DNA of 21,418 nt from Bacteroidota bacterium (lineage in GTDB: Bacteria > Bacteroidota > Bacteroidia > Flavobacteriales > Crocinitomicaceae), in assembly GCA_029558435.1 (NCBI GenBank), contig JAKQEZ010000141.1:1-21418 (forward strand), written 5' to 3'. The notes below the pieces were generated by a model, which was not told where the DNA came from, made no database searches, and was given only the letters and a program-made list of their open reading frames with translations. Shown here piece by piece: positions 14,689 through 21,418 of this stretch; the stretch's first letter is position 1; each line of letters starts with the position of its first letter. Position numbers and translations under genes: made by a program.

Positions 14689-16836
14689 TTAAACCACCAA
14701 TTCCAAATCAATTTGACGTTTACGTGGCGAAACTTCGTAGATGCGTACACGAACTTTGTCGCCTAAATTGAATTCATGCTTGGTTTTTGCACCAACAATT
14801 CGATACTTTTCTTCGTCAAAATAATACCTATCGCCAGGTAATTGATTCATTGCTATCATCCCCTCACACTGGTTTTCGGTCATTTTAACATACATTCCAT
14901 TCTCAGTAATTCCAGAAACAGTGCCATCAAACTCCTCTCCTATTTTGTCTAACACAAAAATGGTTTGAAAATACTTGGTTGATTCTCGTTCTGCATCTGC
15001 TGCCTTGCGTTCGTTTCTAGAAATTTGTTTACACACTTCGTTTAAACCACTTCCGTATTTGTGTTTTTGGTGCGTTAATTCTTCCAACAAAATGCGGTGC
15101 ACCAATAAATCGGCATAACGGCGAATTGGCGACGTGAAGTGGGTGTAGTACTCAAAAGCCAACCCGTAGTGGCCTATATTGTCGGTTGCATATTCTGCTT
15201 TTGCCATGGAACGAATTGCCATGGATTGAATAATGGAATATTCGTTTTTATAGCGGATATCTTCCAACAAGGCGTTGATGCTTTTTGATATTTTGCTTAA
15301 ATCTGCATTTTCCAATTGATAGCCAAACTTATCAATAAACACCTTAAACAATTCTATTTTTCCGGCGTCAGGTTCATCGTGAATACGGTACACAAACGGA
15401 ATAAAATCGCGATTAGGTTTTGGTTTACCTATAAATTCTGCCACGTGTCGGTTGGCCAACAACATGAATTCTTCAATTAATTTATGCGCGTCTTTTGAAG
15501 TTTTGATAACTACTTCAATAGGATTTTTGTCTTCGTCCAACTTAAAGCGCATTTCTTCAGATTCAATGTTGAGCGCGCCCGATTTTAATCGTTTTTTTCT
15601 ATAAATTTTTGCGATTTTATCCAGCAACACCAATTCCTCTTTGTAGTCGCCATCCTTGCCTTCAAACATTTCTTGTACTTCCTCATAGGTAAAGCGTCTG
15701 TCGGAGTGAATGACTGTTTTTCCAAACCATACATTTTTAATAGTTCCTTCTTCAGTCATTTGAAACACTACCGAAAAGCTGTATTTATCTTCGTTGGGGC
15801 GCAACGAACAAGCAAAGTTAGACAACTGCTCGGGCAACATAGGCACTACCCTATCCACTAAATAAACCGAATTGGAGCGGTGCAATGCTTCTTTATCCAT
15901 TGGTGAACCAGGTTGCACGTAGTGACTAACATCTGCAATGTGGACACCAATTTCCAAATGCCCATTTTCAAGGCGTTTGAACGATAGTGCGTCGTCAAAA
16001 TCTTTGGCATCAAAAGGGTCGATGGTAAAAGTCAATACATCGCGCATGTCTCTACGACGTTGAATTTCCTCCTCTTCCAACTCCATACTCACTTGTTCGG
16101 CTTGTGCTAACACTTCTTGCGGAAAAATATAGTCGATGCACTGGTTAACCAAAATAGAAATCATTTCGGTGTCATTAGCTGTGCGTTGCCCTAATCGTTC
16201 AACTACTTCACCATACGGACTAGCGGCTGTTTTGGGCCAAACGGTAATTTTTACCAATACTTTTTCGCCATTTTTGGCACCATTTAGTTTTTCTTTGGGG
16301 ATAAAAATATCGGTACCCGCACGTAAATTGTCTGGAACTAAAAACGCAAAATTATCGTGCATTTGAATGGTTCCTACAAAATGGGTGCGTTCGCGTTCAA
16401 TGATATCCACAATTTCACCTTCTACCCTGTTTTTTCCCATGCGGGTGATGCGCACTTTCACTTTGTCGCCTCCCAACGATTTCCCCACAGAAAGCGGATC
16501 GATGTAAATATCTTTATCAAAACCTTCGGCACTAACAAAGCCTGCTCCTCTAGCATTCAAATCCAAATAACCTTCCACATAAGTAGAAAGTTGATTGAGT
16601 TTAAAAGTGTTGTGGCTAATTGCTTTTATAACGTTTTGTTCTTTCAAATCTTGCAGAACAGAAAAAGCCAATTGGCGCAAAGCTCCATCTCTAAGGTCTA
16701 AAAGTGTGCATATTTGGTGATGTGTAAATTCGCTGTCTTCATTTTTTTCAAAAATCTTACGAATAGCAACGGTAACACTTCCTTTAAGATTGGTTTTCTT
16801 TTTGCCTTTTTGTGGTTTATCTTTTTTTCGTCCCAT
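14689..16836 (-). CDS. rnr: Ribonuclease R
   Basis: A 3'-5' exoribonuclease of the RNB family that degrades structured RNA. The 715-residue protein has a Lys-rich start (1-18), a winged-helix segment (about 20-80), cold-shock OB domains (about 85-220; GAGFV, GTIQMHDNFAFLVPDN), the catalytic RNB domain (about 255-600), and a C-terminal S1 domain (about 630-715; GTVSGITENGMYVKM). The metal-binding signature DPFDAKDFDDA (273-283) has Asp273, Asp279, Asp281 and Asp282, matching the E. coli RNase R acidic residues. The next in-frame Met is at residue 133, inside the OB region, so ATG 16836 is the only sensible start. TAACTTTG lies only four bases upstream, which would give a leaderless message if used. 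Confidence 0.96.
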   Translation of the reverse strand: MGRKKDKPQKGKKKTNLKGSVTVAIRKIFEKNEDSEFTHHQICTLLDLRDGALRQLAFSVLQDLKEQNVIKAISHNTFKLNQLSTYVEGYLDLNARGAGFVSAEGFDKDIYIDPLSVGKSLGGDKVKVRITRMGKNRVEGEIVDIIERERTHFVGTIQMHDNFAFLVPDNLRAGTDIFIPKEKLNGAKNGEKVLVKITVWPKTAASPYGEVVERLGQRTANDTEMISILVNQCIDYIFPQEVLAQAEQVSMELEEEEIQRRRDMRDVLTFTIDPFDAKDFDDALSFKRLENGHLEIGVHIADVSHYVQPGSPMDKEALHRSNSVYLVDRVVPMLPEQLSNFACSLRPNEDKYSFSVVFQMTEEGTIKNVWFGKTVIHSDRRFTYEEVQEMFEGKDGDYKEELVLLDKIAKIYRKKRLKSGALNIESEEMRFKLDEDKNPIEVVIKTSKDAHKLIEEFMLLANRHVAEFIGKPKPNRDFIPFVYRIHDEPDAGKIELFKVFIDKFGYQLENADLSKISKSINALLEDIRYKNEYSIIQSMAIRSMAKAEYATDNIGHYGLAFEYYTHFTSPIRRYADLLVHRILLEELTHQKHKYGSGLNEVCKQISRNERKAADAERESTKYFQTIFVLDKIGEEFDGTVSGITENGMYVKMTENQCEGMIAMNQLPGDRYYFDEEKYRIVGAKTKHEFNLGDKVRVRIYEVSPRKRQIDLELVV

Positions 16837-16932
16837 ATTACAAAGTTACTTGTTTCACTGAGTTATCTCCTAAAAAATCTAAAAACTATAAAAGTTATAG
16901 CAATGATTCACTTTTCAATTCAAGAATATCCT

Positions 16933-16940
16933 TATTTTTG
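16933..16940 (+). promoter_or_regulatory. -7 element for the lipoprotein gene at 16954
   Basis: TATTTTTG matches TAnnTTTG exactly, 13 bases before the ATG; the leader would be about 8 bases. The -33 region is T-rich (TTTT at 16912-16915) without a TTTG. Confidence 0.4.
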
Positions 16941-16953
16941 GTAAAAATGCGAT

Positions 16954-17802
16954 ATGAAATATAGTCTTTTTTCTTTTTTGGGGATATTGGTGCTTTTATT
17001 TTCGTGTGGGTTAAAATACATTCCTACAGAAACACGAGAAAATGCAGAACAAAATCGAAAAAACGCTATAACACGTTATATTACAGATTCCTACAAAGAT
17101 TCTGCTGTCACCTATGAATCGTTGGGCTTCTCACAACCAACCGTTATTAAGCCTTATCAATACAAACAATTGGATTCTTTGTATGAAATAAAATACAAGA
17201 ATGAACAAGCAGGTGTTTTTGACAAAACGTTGGAAACAAAAATCAACAACCAAAAAAATGTATTGCTCAACAGCACCAGTAAAGTTGCCTATTTAGAACA
17301 TCACATTTATAGCATCAATGCTGGTGACACGTCGTTTGTTTATTTTGCTGATATCAATTTTGGAACATCCGATTCCATCAAGGATTTTACTATTACACAA
17401 ACCTATCAATTTCCAACCATTTTTTTACCAACCTTTAAATCCTACATTACCAAAGAGTCGATTTTATATCCCAACTATGCACCCACCAATGAGGAACAAC
17501 AATTTTATGCTTTTTTTGAAGAAGAGTTGAACAAACGTCCAACCATGGACAAAAACAAATTTATGAGCAACATGTTAACGGTGTTTTTCATGTCGCGTCG
17601 CATTCGTTCCATTGACACCAAACAATTGCTACAACAATTAGCAGTATTTTCAATCGAAAAACGCGATTTTAACCCACAAACCGATTATTTCAACAGTATT
17701 AATGGTGTTTGGGATGGTGAAACGTTGTTAAAGTATGAAGTAACATTTACTACTGTTTCGGGCACATATGAACGGGTTTTTAGTCCGTTTTTTGAATTAT
17801 AA
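16954..17802 (+). CDS. Predicted lipoprotein of unknown function
   Basis: A 282-residue protein I do not recognise. The signal sequence ends in LLFSC, with Cys18 the predicted lipidation site. A charged helical stretch follows (RENAEQNRKNAITRYI), then mixed alpha/beta sequence. Aromatic-rich strands (TYQFPTIFLPTFKSYITKE) and an amphipathic helix around EEQQFYAFFEEELNKRP (187-203) can be seen. Basic residues cluster at FFMSRRIRSIDTKQ, and the end, YERVFSPFFEL, is strand-like. No catalytic motif is visible. It is transcribed away from rnr, with 116 bases between the starts. Confidence 0.75.
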   Translation: MKYSLFSFLGILVLLFSCGLKYIPTETRENAEQNRKNAITRYITDSYKDSAVTYESLGFSQPTVIKPYQYKQLDSLYEIKYKNEQAGVFDKTLETKINNQKNVLLNSTSKVAYLEHHIYSINAGDTSFVYFADINFGTSDSIKDFTITQTYQFPTIFLPTFKSYITKESILYPNYAPTNEEQQFYAFFEEELNKRPTMDKNKFMSNMLTVFFMSRRIRSIDTKQLLQQLAVFSIEKRDFNPQTDYFNSINGVWDGETLLKYEVTFTTVSGTYERVFSPFFEL

Positions 17803-17940
17803 GCAATGGTGAAAGCACAAGGAAAACGGTAGATATATCTTGACTTTTCTCTTTCATAATAAAGCATAATATCAATTCCATTTTTATTTTTCCCTAAAAT
17901 ATAAATTCAACAGATAAATTAAATTCCTAATCATTTTTTG

Positions 17941-17948
17941 TAAATTTG
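17941..17948 (+). promoter_or_regulatory. -7 element for the KilA-N gene
   Basis: TAAATTTG matches TAnnTTTG exactly and is 20 bases before ATG 17969, giving a leader of about 14 bases. No TTTG was found 17-19 bases further upstream. Confidence 0.4.
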
Positions 17949-17968
17949 ATAATTACAGAAATTATAGA

Positions 17969-18793
17969 ATGGCAAAAAACAAAAAGATAAATGTTCAAGG
18001 AGTTGATATTGTATTGTACGAAGAAAATAATAACGACTTTATTTCTCTAACAGACATTGCTCGTCATAAAGATGCAGAACATACGGATAGTATCATTCAA
18101 AACTGGATGAGAAACCGGAATACAATTGAACTTTTAGGTTTTTGGGAAACTATTTATAATCCAAATTTTAAACCCCTCGAATTCGAGGGGTTTAGAAAAC
18201 AAGCTGGGCTAAACAGCTTTGTAATGACGCCAAAACGCTGGATTGAAAATACAAATGCGATTGGAATTATTTCAAAAGCTGGTAGATATGGAGGTACTTT
18301 TGCACACAAAGATATTGCATTAGAATTTGCGTCTTGGATTTCAATTGAATTTAAATTATATGTAATCAAAGAATTTCAGCGCTTAAAAGATGATGAAAAT
18401 AATAGATTGCAATTAGAATGGAATTTACAAAGAACTATCTCAAAAATCAATTACCAAATTCATACTGATGCAATAAAAGACAATTTAATTCCACAAGAAA
18501 TATCAAAAATGCACACAAGTTTTGTTTATGCAAACGAAGCAGACTTATTAAATGTTGCGCTTTTTGGAATAACGGCTAAGGAATGGAGAGAAAAAAATTC
18601 TGATAAAAAAGGAAACATTAGAGATTATGCAACATTAGAACAATTAGTTGTTTTGAGTAATATGGAAAGCATTAACGCTTTGTTAATTGATCAAGGATTA
18701 ACTCAAGGAGAACGACTTATTCAACTTAATAAAGTTGCAATTACTCAAATGAAATCTTTGCTTGAAGGTAAATCCATTAAAAAATTAAAATAG
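17969..18793 (+). CDS. KilA-N domain-containing protein
   Basis: A 274-residue protein. Residues about 8-138 match the KilA-N DNA-binding domain: FISLTDIARHKD, IQNWMRNRNTIELLGFWE, FEGFRKQAGLNSFVMTPKRW, and the strongly conserved-looking GRYGGTFAHKDIALEFASWI ending in FKLYVIKEFQRLK. Residues 140-274 are mainly helical and lack a recognisable enzyme motif. KilA-N domains occur in phage and large DNA-virus proteins and, as here, in bacterial chromosomal proteins often treated as mobile or regulatory; its role is unknown. No other phage gene is nearby. It has its own -7 element and lies among unrelated genes. The coding sequence contains a 26-base perfect palindrome, listed separately. Confidence 0.88.
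   Translation: MAKNKKINVQGVDIVLYEENNNDFISLTDIARHKDAEHTDSIIQNWMRNRNTIELLGFWETIYNPNFKPLEFEGFRKQAGLNSFVMTPKRWIENTNAIGIISKAGRYGGTFAHKDIALEFASWISIEFKLYVIKEFQRLKDDENNRLQLEWNLQRTISKINYQIHTDAIKDNLIPQEISKMHTSFVYANEADLLNVALFGITAKEWREKNSDKKGNIRDYATLEQLVVLSNMESINALLIDQGLTQGERLIQLNKVAITQMKSLLEGKSIKKLK
18169..18194. repeat. 26-base perfect palindrome inside the KilA-N gene
   Basis: The left half TAAACCCCTCGAA (18169-18181) is followed without spacer by its exact reverse complement. In the reading frame it covers KPLEFEGF and uses AAA CCC CTC GAA TTC GAG GGG TTT, including GC-rich codons that are scarce in the neighbouring AT-rich genes. It could be a protein-binding site, a cruciform or RNA hairpin, or chance built on a conserved peptide. 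Confidence 0.85.
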
Positions 18794-18983
18794 TTGGGCA
18801 ACAAAGATTAAACACAAAATAACAAAGTATTTTCTTTTAACAACATGAAGTAACAGTAGTTTAAATTTGTTTTGATGCTGTTCTATTTCATATCCAAAAA
18901 CCATTCATTCCCCAATAATTTCTTCACTTTATCCTTTTATTTTTCCATTCAACCAGAAATACAGCCACTAGTAATTTCTTTTT

Positions 18984-19012
18984 TTTGGTTTAGTGTCAAT
19001 TATTTACATTTG
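18984..19012 (+). promoter_or_regulatory. Promoter for the receptor gene at 19034
   Basis: TTTG at 18984-18987 and TACATTTG at 19005-19012, 17 bases apart, match both promoter elements. Initiation near 19019 would leave about 15 untranslated bases before ATG 19034. Confidence 0.55.
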
Positions 19013-19033
19013 TTGTGTTAATCATCCCCATTT

Positions 19034-21418
19034 ATGTTAAAAAAACTTTTATTTGCTTTTATACTAGCAATTTTGACTCCTCTTGCATTTGGACAAAAAA
19101 TGCACATTGCAGGTGTTGTGCAAGATAGTAGTGGTATGGCTTTGCCCAATGCATTGGCAACCGCTGTTCGTGTTAAAGACTCGTTGTTGTTAGAATTTGC
19201 ACGCGCCGATAAAGACGGAAAATTTGTGTTGGATAATATTGAAATGGATACTTTCATGCTTACCGTTTCACATCCAAGATTTGATGATCGTTCTTTTTAT
19301 ATAGTGGGAAGTCCAAGCAATCTGGAAATTGATATTCCAAGTATTAAAATGGCTACAAAATCAAAACAATTTGATGATTTGGTGATTTATGCCTACAAAG
19401 ACCCTATCCACTTTAAAGGTGATACCTTGGTGTATATTGCCGATTCGTTTAAAACTGGTCCCAACGCAGTAGTGGAAGATTTATTAAAAAAACTTCCTGG
19501 TATTGAGGTAGATAGTGATGGAAAAATAAAATCGCAAGGGCAAGAAATTAAAAAAGTTTTGGTTGATGGTGATGAGTTTTTTGGTTCTGATCCTACCATT
19601 GCAACAAAAAACTTGGGTGCAAAAGCCATAGAAACTGTAGAAGTCTATGAAAAGGAGGATGATGGCGAATTTGGCAGCGACAATAAAATCAAAGTTTTGG
19701 ATTTAAAACTCAAAGACGATGCTAAAAAAGGTTATTTTGGTAAAGTGTCGGGTGCATCCGACTTTGGAATTGCCGATAAGAAAAAACCATTTTATGAAGG
19801 TGAATTTTTATTTAACCATTATAAAAGCACGCAAAAAATATCTGTTTTTGGTTTAGGAACCAACACTCCTCGCTCTAATTTTGGTTGGGGCGATGCCAAT
19901 AAATTTGGATTAGAAAATGAGGATGTAAGCGGAAGTCCATTTGGAAATCCTTTTGAAAATACCTCGCCTAATGGAATTCCAAAAACTTGGAAAGCAGGTA
20001 TTTACTTCACCGATAAGGTTGGTAAAAAGAAAAACACAAAAATTGGGTTCAACTATACCTATTACAACAAAGAATTGCAAGCCTATTCTGGTAGTAGAAC
20101 ACAGTATTTCTTAACAGATACCACTTATTTTACGGATGATTCTACCAATAATTTAACACGTAGTCAGAGTCATATTATCAATTTTAATGTGGAATCACAA
20201 TTGGATTCTTTGACCAAATTAACGATTAAGCCATCGTTTAGAGTGGATCAACAATTAACAGATAACAACACATTAACCCAGTATTTGGCAGAAGACAACA
20301 CTTCAACATTGCAAACATTTGCCAATAACAAAAACAAATCGTTGGGATTAGATGGCGATTTAACTGCAAAATTGAACAGACGATTTAAAAAACCAAAACG
20401 TGAGATAGAGTTAGACTATTATTTCAATTACATTGACAATAAAACAAAAGGTTCTATCTTAACTCGCACCGAATCTCCGTTGTTTCCTGCGGTGAACGAT
20501 ACTACTGATCAATCCAAAATTAACTACAACAGCACGATGGTTAACAATGCTTTTGCATCATATACCGAGCCTTTTGGCAAGTATTTGAAAGGAACTATCA
20601 TGTATAATTACAGAAATGAATTGTTGAAACAAAACCGCGAAACCAACAATTTTGTAAACGGTTCCTATTCAGATTTAGACTCTACGTTATCCAACCAATT
20701 TGAAACAAAACGCAACGAGCACAAGGCAGGTTTAAAATTACAATTTGACAAAGACAAACACATGGCATTTGTGCGTGTGGATGTGAGAAATGTGGACATA
20801 AACAACGTGAATCTGTTTACAAACAATTCCATTCATCAAAACATTTCCAATATTTTGCCAAGCGTACGTTATCAATACCGTGCAAGCATGAGTAAACAAT
20901 TACGCATAACCTATAGCACCAATTCTGAGCAAGCTTCTATTACTGATTTACAACCTGTTCCCGACAATTCAAATCCAAACAGAATTAAAGTTGGTAACCC
21001 CAATTTGCGTCCAAATTATTCCCATGAGTTGAATGCGTTTTTCAATTCTTGGAATCCAATAAACAGCGGTTTTATATGGGCGGGAATGAATGCTTCATAC
21101 ACCAACAATGCTTTTGCAACATCCACAACCTATGATGCTTTTGGTAGAATGAACATTCAAACTGTTAACGTAGATGGCAACTTCAACAGCTATATTTATG
21201 GTGGTGGAGGTATTCCGTTAAAAGGACGCACCATTCAGTTGCACCCTAATTTGTTAGCAGGTTATAGTCATTTTACTAATTTTATTAATAACCAGAAAAA
21301 CGTAACCGATAACTGGTTGCTTGGTGGTGGTGGTGAATTCAAATTTAGATGGGATTCATTGGAGTTTAATTTTGGTGGAAGATACGACTGGAACAGTCCA
21401 AAAAGTTCACTTAATAGT
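19034..21418 (+). CDS. TonB-dependent-receptor-like outer membrane beta-barrel protein, 5' part
   Basis: The first 795 codons of a gene that runs off the window, open throughout. Residues 1-20 are a signal peptide (LTPLAFG|Q). Residues about 24-105 form a carboxypeptidase-regulatory-like domain (IAGVVQDSSGMALPNALATA, then FARADKDGKFVLDNI). Residues about 125-205 are plug-like (VVEDLLKKLPGIEVDSDGKI, VLVDGDEFFGSDPTIATKNL, AIETVEVYEK). The rest shows alternating, aromatic-rich strands and long Asn/Thr/Asp loops of a large outer-membrane barrel, including NPNLRPNYSHELNAFFNSW. This layout fits the Bacteroidota 'outer membrane beta-barrel family' related to TonB-dependent receptors; it lacks features pointing to a SusC-type partner system, and no SusD-like gene is visible. 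Substrate is unknown. ATG 19034 follows a good two-part promoter. Confidence 0.9.
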   Translation, partial: MLKKLLFAFILAILTPLAFGQKMHIAGVVQDSSGMALPNALATAVRVKDSLLLEFARADKDGKFVLDNIEMDTFMLTVSHPRFDDRSFYIVGSPSNLEIDIPSIKMATKSKQFDDLVIYAYKDPIHFKGDTLVYIADSFKTGPNAVVEDLLKKLPGIEVDSDGKIKSQGQEIKKVLVDGDEFFGSDPTIATKNLGAKAIETVEVYEKEDDGEFGSDNKIKVLDLKLKDDAKKGYFGKVSGASDFGIADKKKPFYEGEFLFNHYKSTQKISVFGLGTNTPRSNFGWGDANKFGLENEDVSGSPFGNPFENTSPNGIPKTWKAGIYFTDKVGKKKNTKIGFNYTYYNKELQAYSGSRTQYFLTDTTYFTDDSTNNLTRSQSHIINFNVESQLDSLTKLTIKPSFRVDQQLTDNNTLTQYLAEDNTSTLQTFANNKNKSLGLDGDLTAKLNRRFKKPKREIELDYYFNYIDNKTKGSILTRTESPLFPAVNDTTDQSKINYNSTMVNNAFASYTEPFGKYLKGTIMYNYRNELLKQNRETNNFVNGSYSDLDSTLSNQFETKRNEHKAGLKLQFDKDKHMAFVRVDVRNVDINNVNLFTNNSIHQNISNILPSVRYQYRASMSKQLRITYSTNSEQASITDLQPVPDNSNPNRIKVGNPNLRPNYSHELNAFFNSWNPINSGFIWAGMNASYTNNAFATSTTYDAFGRMNIQTVNVDGNFNSYIYGGGGIPLKGRTIQLHPNLLAGYSHFTNFINNQKNVTDNWLLGGGGEFKFRWDSLEFNFGGRYDWNSPKSSLNS

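Noticed and set aside
18794..19033. Possible small gene or RNA between the KilA-N and receptor genes
   Set aside because: No open frame of note and no stable structure was seen; only the receptor promoter could be supported.

Overview
The window comes from the chromosome of a Bacteroidota bacterium, most likely Flavobacteriales or a close relative. The evidence is AT-rich sequence, several promoters of the Bacteroidota type (TTTG, 17-19 bases, TAnnTTTG), an outer-membrane receptor with a carboxypeptidase-like N-terminal domain, a periplasmic cyclophilin-FKBP fusion, and genes for Kdo/lipid A synthesis (kdsB, an lpxD-type acyltransferase), which imply an LPS-bearing outer membrane. I cannot fix the genus from sequence alone.

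Layout. Bases 2-286 are the 3' end of kdsB. Bases 287-3500 form an AT-rich accessory stretch of secreted proteins: a NADase-type discoidin-like domain fused to a C-terminal Hint (hedgehog/intein) autoprocessing domain (682-1752), then two tandem paralogues that share a signal peptide and coiled-coil start but have unrelated C-termini (1853-2593 and 2600-3500). The second paralogue is frameshifted at a run of ten A. Next come a two-domain VOC dioxygenase-like protein on the minus strand (3612-4679) and a divergent tRNA-Ser(GGA) at 4794-4880 with its own promoter and terminator.

A minus-strand operon follows, transcribed CBS/ACT-like protein, nadK, cyclophilin-FKBP isomerase (7790 down to 5103), closed by a terminator at 5051-5084. 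aspS (7941-9689, minus) is divergent from an lpxD-type gene (9920-10846), whose stop overlaps the start of a GAF-SpoIIE phosphatase gene (10846-12087). A minus-strand alpha/beta hydrolase (12084-12848) overlaps that phosphatase tail to tail and is divergent from a small unknown protein (12929-13249). A lipoprotein (13353-13985) and a catalytically degenerate CTP-synthase-type amidotransferase-like protein (14010-14684) probably form a pair, convergent with rnr (14689-16836, minus). A second lipoprotein (16954-17802), a KilA-N domain protein (17969-18793) carrying a 26-base perfect palindrome in its coding sequence, and the first 795 codons of a TonB-dependent-receptor-like barrel protein (19034 to the end) complete the window.

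Most of the window is housekeeping: envelope lipid synthesis, NADP supply, aspartyl-tRNA, RNA turnover and periplasmic folding. The parts most worth attention are the Hint-domain secreted protein, the paralogue pair with the poly-A frameshift, the degenerate amidotransferase and the palindrome in the KilA-N gene. No CRISPR array, insertion sequence or phage structural gene was seen.
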